Source: Thiemannella venezuelensis | GTDB lineage: Bacteria; Actinomycetota; Actinomycetes; Streptosporangiales; Streptosporangiaceae | DNA length: 64,000 nt | Reading direction: 5' to 3' | Assembly (NCBI RefSeq): GCF_014203605.1 | Contig: NZ_JACHJJ010000009.1 | Location: 1-64,000 of the forward strand | Shown: one piece after another, positions 52,027-60,463 of the stretch | How positions within the stretch are numbered: the stretch's first letter is position 1 | Layout: every line of letters begins with the position of its first letter | Translations under genes and position numbers: made by a program | The notes under the pieces: generated by a model | The model's input: only the letters and a program-made list of their open reading frames with translations | Database searches by the model: none | What the model was told of the DNA's origin: nothing

Positions 52027-53016
52027 TCAGACCGCCGCCGGGCCGAACCGCCGGCGGTAGGCGGTGGGGGCGAGCCCGGTCCGCCGGCGCAGCTGGACCC
52101 GCAGGTTCGCCGCCGTCCCGAGCCCGCTGGCCTGCGCCACCGCCTCCAGCCGGAGCTCGCCGCGTTCGATCAGCCGGCAGGCCAGCGCGACGCGTTCGGC
52201 GGTGAGCCAGGCCAGCGGGGTGGTGCCGAGCTCGGCCTGGAACCGCCGGTGCAGGGTGGCGGGGCTGACCGCGGCGTGCGCGGCCAGGTCCGCGACGGCC
52301 AGCGGCCGGTCGAGGTGCCTGCGGGCCCAGGTCAGGACGGGGGCCAGGGAGGCGTCCGGCACGGCGGGGACCGGCCGTTCGACGAACTGCCGCTGACCGC
52401 CCTCGCGGTGGGCGGCGAACACCAGGCGGCGGCTGACCGCGTTGGCCACCTCGGCGCCGTGGTCGCGGCGGATCAGGTGCAGGCCGAGGTCGAGTGCCGC
52501 GGCGCTGCCGGCCGCGGTGAGCACGTCGCCGTCGTCGACGAACAGCACCCCCGGTTCGAGCAGGACCGCCGGGTGGCGGGCGGCGAGCTCCTCCGCCCAG
52601 CGCCAGTGGGTGGTGGCCCGGCGCCCGTCGAGCACGCCGGCCGCGGCCAGGGTGAAGGCGCCGGTGCAGAAGCTCACCAGGCGGGCGCCGCGCGCCGCCG
52701 CCCGCCGTACGGCCGCCAGCACCGCGGGGGCGGGTGCGACCTGCGGGTCGGGCCGGTTGGGCACGATCACGGTGTCGGCGCCGTCCGCGGCGTCGAGCCC
52801 CGCCACGTCCGAGAGCGTGAAGAAACCGGTGTGCATGCGCACGGCCGGCGCCGCGGCGCACAGCGCGAAGTCGTACCAGGGCCGGTCCAGCTCCGGGCGG
52901 CGCAGCCCGAACAGCTCGGTGGCCACCCCCATCTCGAACGGGTTCGACCCCTCGTCGACGATCATGACGACCCGGTGGGGGCGGCGGTGCGAGGAGTGCG
53001 AGGATCCGTGCGGCAT
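52027..53016 (-). CDS. GlxA-type regulator: DJ-1/PfpI domain with AraC HTH
   Basis: A 329-residue protein. The N-terminal DJ-1/PfpI-like domain (about 15-190) has VVMIVDEGSNPFEMGVATEL, DTVIVPNRPDPQV and RLVSFCTGAFTLAAAGVLDG with the Cys at the nucleophile elbow. The C-terminal AraC HTH pair (about 215-320) is RPLAVADLAAHAAVSPATLH and EAVAQASGLGTAANLRVQLR. GlxA/FtrA-type proteins sense small metabolites and activate catabolic genes. Divergent from a cupin gene that may be a target. Confidence 0.9.
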   Translation of the reverse strand: MPHGSSHSSHRRPHRVVMIVDEGSNPFEMGVATELFGLRRPELDRPWYDFALCAAAPAVRMHTGFFTLSDVAGLDAADGADTVIVPNRPDPQVAPAPAVLAAVRRAAARGARLVSFCTGAFTLAAAGVLDGRRATTHWRWAEELAARHPAVLLEPGVLFVDDGDVLTAAGSAAALDLGLHLIRRDHGAEVANAVSRRLVFAAHREGGQRQFVERPVPAVPDASLAPVLTWARRHLDRPLAVADLAAHAAVSPATLHRRFQAELGTTPLAWLTAERVALACRLIERGELRLEAVAQASGLGTAANLRVQLRRRTGLAPTAYRRRFGPAAV

Positions 53017-53068
53017 GTGCGATTCCTAGCACTCACGGCGGTCGGCCGCCACCGGCCATGCTGGCCGT

Positions 53069-53461
53069 ATGACGAGCGAACCCATCGACCTGCAGACCGC
53101 GCTGGCCGGCTTCGACCGCCTGTGGAGCCCCCGGATCGTCACCCGGGTCAACGACTACGACGTCCGCGTCGCCAAGGTGGCCGGCGAGCACGTCTGGCAC
53201 GCCCACGACGGAACCGACGAGTTCTTCCTGGTCCTGGAGGGCGAGCTGGGCATCGCCCTGCGCGAGGGCGGGACCGAGCGCGTGGTCGTCCTGCCGCGGG
53301 GGTCGGTCTTCGTCGTCCCGCGCGGCACCGAGCACCGGCCGTTCTCCACCGGCGGCGCCTCGATCCTGATGTTCGAGCCGGCGGGCACGCTGAGCGTCGG
53401 CGACCGGCACGACGCGCTCCCGGACGGGATCGACGCCACGACCGGGCACGCCCTCGCCTGA
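53069..53461 (+). CDS. Cupin-domain protein
   Basis: A 130-residue single cupin: motif 1 HVWHAHDGTDEFFLVLEGEL, giving two His and a Glu as metal ligands, and motif 2 GSVFVVPRGTEHRPFSTGGA with the last His. It could be a small isomerase, dioxygenase or binding protein; unknown. Divergent from the GlxA-type regulator, with 52 bases between, which may hold a shared control region. Confidence 0.8.
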   Translation: MTSEPIDLQTALAGFDRLWSPRIVTRVNDYDVRVAKVAGEHVWHAHDGTDEFFLVLEGELGIALREGGTERVVVLPRGSVFVVPRGTEHRPFSTGGASILMFEPAGTLSVGDRHDALPDGIDATTGHALA

Positions 53462-53473
53462 GAGTCCCGGCCG

Positions 53474-53560
53474 GGCGCTCCCGCGCGCCGGAGCGCCGCC
53501 CGGCACGGTGCACCGCCCGGTACCGTGCGCTGACGGTGCGCCGCCCGGCACGGTACGGCT
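53474..53560. repeat. GC-rich repeats and hairpin between cupin and ABC-F genes
   Basis: A hairpin (GGCGCTCC at about 53475, GGAGCGCC at about 53491) is followed by repeated CCGCCCGG(C/T)AC(G/C)GT blocks (about 53498-53555). It may serve as terminator for the convergent genes and as a slippage-prone tract. Confidence 0.5.
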
Positions 53561-53584
53561 TCGCACGCGGTCTCACGCGTGCTC

Positions 53585-55300
53585 TCAGCGGGCGCGCTCG
53601 ACCCGGCCCTCGTGCCAGACCGGTTCGGCGCTCTCGTAGACGGTCCCGTCGGCGCCGAAGACCAGGAAGCGGTCGAAGTCGGCGGCGAACCAGCGGTCGT
53701 GGGTGACGGCCAGGACGGTGCCGGAGAAGCCGGCCAGACCCTGCTGCAGGGCGTCGGCGCTGGCCAGGTCCAGGTTGTCGGTCGGCTCGTCGAGCAGCAG
53801 CAGGGTCGCACCGGACAGTTCCAGCAGCAGGATCTGCAGCCGGGCCTGCTGGCCCCCGGAGAGGGTCTCGAACCGCTGGTTCGCGGCGGGGGCGAGCTCG
53901 TAGCGGGCCAGGGCGGCCATCGCCTCGTTCAGGGTGAGCGGGTGACCGGCCATGACCAGCTCGGCCGGGGTGCGGCCGTGCAGGTCCGGCCGGGTGTGGG
54001 TCTGCACGAAGCGGCCGGGGGTCACCCGCGCTCCCAGGCGCACGACGCCGCCGTGGCGCACCGGGGGCACCGCGCCGTCGGGGCGCGCCAGGGGTACCGC
54101 GCCGTCGGGGCGCGCCAGGGGCGCGACGCCGTCGGCGGCCTGCTCCAGCAGGCGAAGGAAGTGCGACTTGCCCGAGCCGTTCGAGCCGAGCACCCCGACG
54201 CGCTCGCCGTACCAGATCTCCGCGTCGAACGGCCGCATCAGGCCGGTGAGCTCCAGGGACTCGCAGACGACGGCGCGTTTGCCGGTGCGCCCGCCGCGCA
54301 GCCGCATCCGCACGTTCTGCCTCCTGGGCGGGCGCTCGGGCGGGCCCGCCTCCTCGAACCTGCCCAGCCGGGTGCGCGCGGCCCGGTAGGCCGAGGCCAC
54401 CGCGTCGTTGCCGGTCGCGGTCTGCCGCAGGGTGTGCACCAGGTGCCTGAGCCTGGCGTGCTCCTCGTTCCAGCGGCGGCGCCGCTCCTCCAGCCGGTCG
54501 ATGCGGTCCTGCCGGCCCCGGGCGTAGGTGGCGAAGCCCCCGCCGTGGACCCAGGCGCCGCGTGACTCCACCGTCACGATGCGGTCGGTGGCGGCGGCCA
54601 GCAGCTGCCGGTCGTGGGAGACCAGGAGCACGGTCTTGGTGGTGGCCCGGAGCCGCTCCTCCAGCCACTGCTTGCCGGGCACGTCCAGGTAGTTGTCCGG
54701 CTCGTCCAGGAGCAGGACCTGGTCCGGGCCGCGCAGCAGGGCCTCCAGGACGAGCCGCTTCTGCTCACCGCCCGACAGGGTGTTCACCGGGCGGTCCCGC
54801 GCGGCGTCGTGGGGCAGGCCCAGGGCCGCGGTGGTGCAGGTGTCCCAGACGACCTCCATGTCGTAGCCGCCGGCGTCGGCGTAGTCGGTGATCGCCGCCG
54901 CGTAGGCGAGCTGGGTCTCCTCGTCGTCGCGGACGGCCATCGCCTCCTCCGCCCGCCCCAGGGCCGAGGCGGTCGCGCGGACCCGGTCGGGCGCCACGGA
55001 CAGCAGCAGGTCGTGCAGGGTACGGCCGTCGCGGAGGCCGCCGATGAACTGCCGCATCACTCCCAGCCCGCCGGAGTGGGCCACCCGGCCCTCGTCCGGC
55101 CGCAGATCTCCGGCGATCAGCCGCAGCAGGGTGGTCTTGCCCGCGCCGTTCGGCCCCACCAGCCCGGCCTTGACCCCGTCTCCGACGCGGAACGACACCT
55201 CGTGCAGGAGCAGCCGCCCGTCCGGCAGCACGTAGGTCAGCCGGTCCGCCTCCACATGTCCCGCCACGGCCGTCGCACCTCTTCCCGGAACCTGGGTCAC
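53585..55300 (-). CDS. ABC-F-family ATPase, probable ribosome-protection or translation factor
   Basis: A 571-residue soluble protein with two ABC domains and no membrane part. Domain 1: GPNGAGKTT, LSGGEQKRLVLEALL, LLLDEPDNYLDV. Domain 2: GSNGSGKSHF, LSGGQQARLQILLLE, LLLDEPTDNLDL. Between them is a charged coiled linker (RIDRLEERRRRWNEEHARLR), the part that enters the ribosome in antibiotic-resistance ABC-F proteins. In domain 2, after Walker A, nine residues (PLARPDGAV) are repeated twice with a third imperfect copy. A TetR gene is divergent with an operator over this start. Start could also be GTG 55267. Confidence 0.85.
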   Translation of the reverse strand: MTQVPGRGATAVAGHVEADRLTYVLPDGRLLLHEVSFRVGDGVKAGLVGPNGAGKTTLLRLIAGDLRPDEGRVAHSGGLGVMRQFIGGLRDGRTLHDLLLSVAPDRVRATASALGRAEEAMAVRDDEETQLAYAAAITDYADAGGYDMEVVWDTCTTAALGLPHDAARDRPVNTLSGGEQKRLVLEALLRGPDQVLLLDEPDNYLDVPGKQWLEERLRATTKTVLLVSHDRQLLAAATDRIVTVESRGAWVHGGGFATYARGRQDRIDRLEERRRRWNEEHARLRHLVHTLRQTATGNDAVASAYRAARTRLGRFEEAGPPERPPRRQNVRMRLRGGRTGKRAVVCESLELTGLMRPFDAEIWYGERVGVLGSNGSGKSHFLRLLEQAADGVAPLARPDGAVPLARPDGAVPPVRHGGVVRLGARVTPGRFVQTHTRPDLHGRTPAELVMAGHPLTLNEAMAALARYELAPAANQRFETLSGGQQARLQILLLELSGATLLLLDEPTDNLDLASADALQQGLAGFSGTVLAVTHDRWFAADFDRFLVFGADGTVYESAEPVWHEGRVERAR

Positions 55301-55336
55301 CGGATCGATGTTCCGGTGACCGGACCAACGATCCGG
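55300..55336. promoter_or_regulatory. 37-bp nested dyad operator between abc-F and tetR
   Basis: Outer arms CCGGATCG (55300-55307) and CGATCCGG (55329-55336) and inner arms CCGGT (55313-55317) and ACCGG (55319-55323) share the centre 55318. It touches the abc-F start codon and lies just before the tetR promoter (GATACT around 55348). Confidence 0.7.
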
Positions 55337-55365
55337 TACTCGACCAGGATACTAGACTGGCCTCC

Positions 55366-56118
55366 GTGGACACCGACGGGACGGAACAGGACCGGGGACC
55401 GCGCACCGGGGCGGGGGGCGTGTGGCTCCGGCCGGCCGGGCGGGCGCGGCGCGAGGCTCCCCCGCTCAGCCGGGACCGGATCGTCGAGGAGGCCGTCGCG
55501 ATCCTGGACGAGGAGGGCGCCGGCGGGCTGACCATGCGGCGGCTCGCCGAGCGGCTCGGCACCGGCTCCACCACCCTGTACTGGCACGTGAGGACCAAGG
55601 ACGACGTCCTCGACCTCGCGCTCGACGCGATCTTCGCGGAGGTCCCCATCCCGCGGGGGGAGTCCCGCGGCTGGCGCGCGGACGTCACCGCGCTGATCAA
55701 CGAGTGGCGCGCCACCCTTCTGAGGCACCCCTGGTCGGCGGCGCTCCTGGGCCGCCCGATGCTGGGTCCCAACGTGCTCGCCCGCAGCGAGTTCCTGTAC
55801 GCCGCCCTGCTGGGAGCCGGGATCACCGGCCCGCACCTCACCGCCGCGGCGTACGGGCTGTCCAACTACGTCATCGGCTCGGCGCTGATGCAGGCGACCT
55901 GGCCGGCCGACACGGAGCAGGCGGTACGGCGGGCCGCCGGGGAGCGGCTCCGCGCCGACCGCGAGCGTTACCCGGTGCTCGCCGAGCACGGTCCCCTCGT
56001 CGCGGACGACGACCGGGACGGCGGCTTCGCCCTCGGCCTCGCCTGGCTGCTCGACGGGATCGAAGCAGGCGCCGGGAGCGGAGGCGGACCTCGGCGGCCG
56101 GGCGTCCCCGCGATGTAA
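55366..56118 (+). CDS. TetR-family repressor with TetR_C-like domain
   Basis: A 250-residue protein. The HTH is IVEEAVAILDEEGAGGLTMR then RLAERLGTGSTTLYWHVRTK and DDVLDLALDAIFAEV, close to tetracycline-repressor-type proteins. The C-terminal region (LLRHPWSAALLGRPMLGPNV, then AAYGLSNYVIGSALMQATWP) is the large helical ligand pocket. It is divergent from the ABC-F gene and likely represses it until an antibiotic binds. The GTG lies 13 bases after a -10-like GATACT, so the leader is very short. Confidence 0.85.
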   Translation: MDTDGTEQDRGPRTGAGGVWLRPAGRARREAPPLSRDRIVEEAVAILDEEGAGGLTMRRLAERLGTGSTTLYWHVRTKDDVLDLALDAIFAEVPIPRGESRGWRADVTALINEWRATLLRHPWSAALLGRPMLGPNVLARSEFLYAALLGAGITGPHLTAAAYGLSNYVIGSALMQATWPADTEQAVRRAAGERLRADRERYPVLAEHGPLVADDDRDGGFALGLAWLLDGIEAGAGSGGGPRRPGVPAM

Positions 56119-56123
56119 GTTTC

Positions 56124-56149
56124 AGCCTCCGTATCCGGGCGCGGAGGCT
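56124..56149 (+). terminator. Terminator after the tetR gene
   Basis: AGCCTCCG (56124-56131) pairs with CGGAGGCT (56142-56149) over a 10-base loop, seven bases after the tetR stop. Confidence 0.6.
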
Positions 56150-56425
56150 CCGACCTGGTCTTTCTCCCTGCGGTAAGCGCTATCCACGCAAACGGGCCGC
56201 CGCGGCCGGCCGGTCTCCGCATATTCTCGTCCGGACGTGCCCGGGGGCGGCCCGCAGGGGGGCGGACCCGGCCGCGAACGGGCCCGGTGCCGCTTCCCCG
56301 TCCCCCGCCGCCGGGCGCGGACGGCTCCGTACGGGATCGAAATCCGGAGGGCTTTGCCCTAGAGTGTGGCGCACATTTCGGACATATGGAAAATAGTTAA
56401 CAATCCTTCACAAAGAGGAGGAAAG
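56150..56425. other. 276-base promoter region of the PL11 lyase gene
   Basis: GC-rich to about 56350, then an AT-rich segment (ATTTCGGACATATGGAAAAT, AGTTAACAATCC) leading to the ribosome binding site GAGGAGGAAAG. It probably holds a regulated promoter for the secreted enzyme. No gene is visible. Confidence 0.45.
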
Positions 56426-58765
56426 ATGGCGTTATCTGGCTTTATACGCCGAACATCCATCGCCACGCTGGCCCTGGCGACCCTCGGCGGCGCCCTGGCG
56501 GTGGGAACCGCGGCGGCGGCGTCGGCTCCCGCGGCCGGGCCGTACACGCTTGTGAACGCTAACAGCGGCCTGTGTCTGGACGTCAACGCCAAGAGCACCG
56601 CCGACGGCACGCAGCTCGTGCAGTACCCCTGCAACGGCGGGAGCAACCAGACCTGGGCCCTGTCCGACACCTCCGGCGGCAGGCGCCTGACCGCCGCGCA
56701 CAGCGGCAAGTGTGCCGCGATCAAGGACGACAGCACCTCCGCGGGCAAGGCCGTCATTCAGCGGACCTGCGTGGAAAGCGCCTTCCAAAGCTGGAGGCTC
56801 GAAGCGGTGAGCGACTCGGCCTACCGCGTCGTCAACACCGGCAGCGCCAAATGCCTGAACGTCAAGGACGGCTCCACCGCGACCGGCGCCGCCGTCCAGC
56901 AGAACTCCTGCGACAGCGCCGCCAGTAAGCGCTGGACGCTGAAGGCCGCCGGAACCGGCCCCACCCCCACCCCGACACCCACCGCGACACCCACGGTGAC
57001 GCCCACCGCGCCCCCGCCCGCCGAAGCCAGGCAGGTCGAGAACCTGGACCGCGGCCTGATCAGCGTGCGATCCGGTTCGGGGAACCTGGTGTCGTGGCGG
57101 CTGCTGGGCACCGAGGCCGCCTCGACGGGCTTCAACCTCTACCGCGGCGGCACGAAGGTCAACTCCTCGCCGATCACCGGCTCCACCAACCACCTGGACG
57201 CCGGCGCCGCCGCCGACGCGGTCTACACCGTGCGGGCCGTGACCGGCGGCGCCGAGCAGGCGGACTCCGCGCCGTCGCTGCGCTTCGCCGACGGCTACCT
57301 GGACGTCCCCATCCAGGCGCCCTCCGGGGGCACCACCCCGGACGGGGTCGCCTACACCTACGCCGCCAACGACGCGAGCGTCGGCGACCTGGACGGTGAC
57401 GGCCGGTACGAGTTCGTGCTGAAGTGGGACCCGTCCAACGCCAAGGACAACTCCCAGTCCGGCTACACCGGAAACGTCTACGTGGACGCCTACCGGCTCG
57501 ACGGCACCCGGATGTGGCGCATCGACCTGGGCCGCAACATCCGCGCCGGGGCGCACTACACCCAGTTCCAGGTCTACGACTACGACGGCGACGGCCGCGC
57601 CGAGGTGGCCATGAAGACCGCCGACGGCACCAGGGACGGCACCGGCAAGGTGATCGGCTCCTCCTCGGCCGACCACCGCAACTCCTCCGGCTACATCCTG
57701 GCCGGGCCGGAGTACCTGACCATGTTCAACGGCCGGACCGGCGCCGCGATGTCCACGGTGAACTACGACCCGCCGCGCGGGACCGTCTCGTCCTGGGGCG
57801 ACTCCTACGGCAACCGGGTGGACCGGTTCCTGGCCGGGACGGCCTACCTGGACGGGCGGCGCCCCTCGCTGATCATGTCGCGCGGCTACTACACCCGCGC
57901 CGTGATCGCCGCCTGGGACTTCCGCAACGGCGCCCTGGCCAAGCGCTGGACCTTCGACTCCAACTCCGACACGGCCTACGCCGGGCAGGGCAACCACAGC
58001 CTCACGGTCGGCGACGTGGACGCCGACGGCCGGGACGAGATCGTCTTCGGCGCCGCCGTCGTCGACGACGACGGCTCGCCGCTGTGGAACACCCGCAACG
58101 GCCACGGCGACGCGGCGCACCTGGGCGACCTGAACCCCTTCCGGCCCGGCCTGGAGTACTTCAAGGTCAGCGAGGACTCCTCCAAGCCCGGCTCGTGGTT
58201 CGCCGACGCCCGCACCGGCCAGGTGCTGTGGTCCACCGCCTCCGGCGGCGACAACGGCCGCGGCGTCTCGGCCGACGTCTGGGCCGGGAGCCCGGGGGCG
58301 GAGTCGTGGTCGGCGATGGACACCACGCTGCGCAGCGCCACCGGCGCGTCCCTGGGCCGCGAGCCCTCCTCGATCAACTTCCTGGCCTGGTGGGACGGCG
58401 ACCCGGTGCGGGAGCTGGTGGACGCCACCCGCGTCGACAAGTACGGCACCGGCGGGGAGACCCGGCTGCTGACCGCCTCCGGCGTGCACTCCAACAACGG
58501 CACCAAGTCCACCCCGTCGCTCTCCGGCGACCTGTTCGGCGACTGGCGCGAGGAGGTCGTCTGGCCGACGAGCGGCAACACGGCCCTGCGCGTCCACAGC
58601 ACGACCCACCAGACCGACCGGCGCATCCACACGCTGATGCACGACACCCAGTACCGCGTCGCCGTCGCCTGGCAGAACACGGCCTACAACCAGCCGCCGC
58701 ACCCGAGCTTCTTCATCGGGTCCGGCATGGCCGCCCCGCCGCAGCCCGAGGTCTACGTGCGCTGA
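56426..58765 (+). CDS. Secreted rhamnogalacturonan lyase (PL11) with ricin-type lectin domain
   Basis: A 779-residue exported enzyme that cleaves the rhamnogalacturonan I backbone of pectin by beta-elimination. It has a signal peptide (SIATLALATLGGALAVGTAA), a ricin-B/CBM13 domain (about 37-175, NSGLCLDVNAKSTADGTQLV, QTWAL and QxW repeats), a Thr/Pro linker (TPTPTPTATPTVTPTAPPP) and the PL11 propeller (about 205-779) with calcium loops DLDGDGRYEFV, YDYDGDGRAEVAMKTADGT and DVDADGRDEIVFGA, then NHSLTVGDV and LSGDLFGDWREEVVW. ATG 56426 follows a strong GAGGAGG. No pectin transporter is adjacent. Confidence 0.9.
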   Translation: MALSGFIRRTSIATLALATLGGALAVGTAAAASAPAAGPYTLVNANSGLCLDVNAKSTADGTQLVQYPCNGGSNQTWALSDTSGGRRLTAAHSGKCAAIKDDSTSAGKAVIQRTCVESAFQSWRLEAVSDSAYRVVNTGSAKCLNVKDGSTATGAAVQQNSCDSAASKRWTLKAAGTGPTPTPTPTATPTVTPTAPPPAEARQVENLDRGLISVRSGSGNLVSWRLLGTEAASTGFNLYRGGTKVNSSPITGSTNHLDAGAAADAVYTVRAVTGGAEQADSAPSLRFADGYLDVPIQAPSGGTTPDGVAYTYAANDASVGDLDGDGRYEFVLKWDPSNAKDNSQSGYTGNVYVDAYRLDGTRMWRIDLGRNIRAGAHYTQFQVYDYDGDGRAEVAMKTADGTRDGTGKVIGSSSADHRNSSGYILAGPEYLTMFNGRTGAAMSTVNYDPPRGTVSSWGDSYGNRVDRFLAGTAYLDGRRPSLIMSRGYYTRAVIAAWDFRNGALAKRWTFDSNSDTAYAGQGNHSLTVGDVDADGRDEIVFGAAVVDDDGSPLWNTRNGHGDAAHLGDLNPFRPGLEYFKVSEDSSKPGSWFADARTGQVLWSTASGGDNGRGVSADVWAGSPGAESWSAMDTTLRSATGASLGREPSSINFLAWWDGDPVRELVDATRVDKYGTGGETRLLTASGVHSNNGTKSTPSLSGDLFGDWREEVVWPTSGNTALRVHSTTHQTDRRIHTLMHDTQYRVAVAWQNTAYNQPPHPSFFIGSGMAAPPQPEVYVR

Positions 58766-58890
58766 CGGATCCGCACGAGGTCCGCGCCCTCCCCGGCCCC
58801 GGCTCCCGGCGGGATCGTGAGTGTTACGGCAATCACAATCATCCTCCCCGGGGAGGGCGTAGACGGATGTTCTGTTGTAACCTCCTACTG

Positions 58891-58907
58891 ACCGAATGTT
58901 GCTCGGT
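58891..58907. promoter_or_regulatory. Dyad upstream of the thiolase gene
   Basis: ACCGA (58891-58895) and TCGGT (58903-58907) flank ATGTTGC, 45 bases before the thiolase start. Possible operator for a fatty-acid or lipid regulator. Confidence 0.4.
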
Positions 58908-58951
58908 TTCTATCGTCCGAGCTGATTCAGGGACGGAACCCAGGAGGCACT

Positions 58952-60097
58952 GTGGCAGAGGCGTACATCGTCGGGGCGGTCCGTACCCCGGTCGGAAAGA
59001 AGAAGGGCGGCCTGTCCACCGTCCACCCCACCGATCTGGCCGCGCACACCCTCAAGGCGCTCATCGACCGGACCGGCGTCGACCCGGCCGCGGTCGAGGA
59101 CGTCATCATGGGCTGCGTCATGCAGTTCGGCCCGCAGAGCATGGACATCGCGCGCAACGCCTGGCTCTCGGCGGGCCTGCCGGAGAGCGTCGCCGGCGTG
59201 ACCATCGACCGCCAGTGCGGCTCCTCCCAGCAGTCGATCCACTTCGCCGCCCAGGGCGTCATGTCCGGCACCCAGGACCTCGTGGTGGCCGCGGGCGTGG
59301 AGTCCATGAGCATCGTCCCCATGGGGTCGAGCATCACCGCCGCCCTGGAGAAGGGCATGCCCTTCCCCTTCGGCGACAAGTGGGTCGAGCGGTACGGCAA
59401 GCAGGAGATCTCCCAGTTCCGCGGCGCGGAGCTCATGTGCGAGAAGTGGGACCTCAAGCGCGAGGAACTGGAGCGCTTCGCCTACGAGAGCCACCAGCGG
59501 GCGGCCAAGGCGATCGCCAACGGCTACTTCAAGGACCAGATCGCCCCGATCAACGGCGTCGAGGACGACGAGGGCCCGCGCCCCGACACCACGCTGGAGA
59601 AGATGGCGGAGCTGAAGACCCTGCGCGAGGGCGGCCAGATCACCGCGGCCACCTCCTCGCAGATCTCCGACGGCTCCGGCGCGCTGCTGATCGCCTCCGA
59701 GCAGGCGGTCCGCGACCACGGCCTGACCCCGCGCGCCCGCATCGTCACCCTCGCGCTCACCGGCGACGACCCGGTCTACATGCTGACCGCGCCGATCCCG
59801 GCGACGCAGAAGGCGCTGAAGAAGGCCGGCCTGTCGATCGACGACATCGACGTCACCGAGATCAACGAGGCGTTCGCCCCGGTCCCGATGGCGTGGCTGA
59901 AGGAGCTCGGCGCCGACCCGGCGAAGACCAACCCCAACGGCGGCGCGATCGCCCTGGGCCACCCCCTCGGCGGCACCGGCGCGATCCTGATGACCAAGCT
60001 CCTGCACGAGCTGGAGCGCACCGGCGGCCGGTACGGCCTGCAGACGATGTGCGAGGGCGGCGGCCAGGCCAACGTCACCATCATCGAGCGGCTGTAG
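58952..60097 (+). CDS. Acetyl-CoA acyltransferase (thiolase)
   Basis: A 381-residue thiolase. Active-site parts: Cys in DRQCGSSQQSIHFAAQG, VVAAGVESMSIVPMG, NEAFAPVPMAWLKELG, GGAIALGHPLGGTGAILMTK (His) and the second Cys in QTMCEGGGQANVTIIERL. Biosynthetic and degradative types cannot be separated safely; the length and the QFGPQSMDIARNAWLSAGLP loop suit a FadA-type degradative enzyme of actinomycetes. The GTG at 58952 has an AGGAGGCACT leader. Next to acyl-CoA dehydrogenase genes but not co-transcribed. Confidence 0.9.
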   Translation: MAEAYIVGAVRTPVGKKKGGLSTVHPTDLAAHTLKALIDRTGVDPAAVEDVIMGCVMQFGPQSMDIARNAWLSAGLPESVAGVTIDRQCGSSQQSIHFAAQGVMSGTQDLVVAAGVESMSIVPMGSSITAALEKGMPFPFGDKWVERYGKQEISQFRGAELMCEKWDLKREELERFAYESHQRAAKAIANGYFKDQIAPINGVEDDEGPRPDTTLEKMAELKTLREGGQITAATSSQISDGSGALLIASEQAVRDHGLTPRARIVTLALTGDDPVYMLTAPIPATQKALKKAGLSIDDIDVTEINEAFAPVPMAWLKELGADPAKTNPNGGAIALGHPLGGTGAILMTKLLHELERTGGRYGLQTMCEGGGQANVTIIERL

Positions 60098-60244
60098 GAC
60101 GCGCTCCGCGGCCCCGGCGGCGGGGCCGGAGCGCCTGGAACGACGGGCGGTGCCGGGGCTGGCGGGCCCTCGGTGCCGCCCGTTGCACGTCCGGGGGAGG
60201 CCGCCGCGTGCGCATGGAACCGCCGCGTGCGCGGCGGGCAGGCG

Positions 60245-60283
60245 GACGCCGCGTCCCGCGTAGTGGGCGCGGGACGCGGCGTC
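60245..60283. terminator. Perfect 16-bp hairpin between thiolase and small basic gene
   Basis: GACGCCGCGTCCCGCG (60245-60260) pairs perfectly with CGCGGGACGCGGCGTC (60268-60283) over TAGTGGG. It lies seven bases beyond the stop of the minus-strand small gene and between convergent genes, so it is probably a bidirectional terminator. Confidence 0.8.
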
Positions 60284-60289
60284 CCCTCT

Positions 60290-60463
60290 TCAGCGGCCGC
60301 CCTTGCCGGGAATCCGGCGCGGCTGCTGGGTCGGCCTCACCGGCAGGTGCGGTCTGGGCACCTGCCGGGGCACTGGCGGCATCGACCGCTCGGGGAGCGG
60401 GAGATCGTGGCTCTTGCCGGGCTTGCTCTTCCCGGCGCGCTTGTTACCTGAGCGGATTCGCAT
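60290..60463 (-). CDS. Small basic Pro-rich protein (57 aa)
   Basis: ATG 60463 has the strong ribosome binding site AAGGAG seven bases upstream. The product begins MRIRSGNKRAGKSKPGKSHD, continues LPLPERSMPPVPRQVPRPHL and ends RRIPGKGGR. It is strongly basic and Pro-rich, with no signal or membrane helix, and is likely disordered and nucleic-acid- or ribosome-associated. Good start signal plus a strong terminator right after the stop support a real gene. Family unknown. A leaderless annotation pipeline could miss it because of its length. Confidence 0.65.
   Translation of the reverse strand: MRIRSGNKRAGKSKPGKSHDLPLPERSMPPVPRQVPRPHLPVRPTQQPRRIPGKGGR

Noticed and set aside
53585-56118. ABC-F/TetR pair as part of an antibiotic biosynthetic cluster
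   Set aside because: No synthase, NRPS, tailoring enzyme or exporter cluster is present around it.
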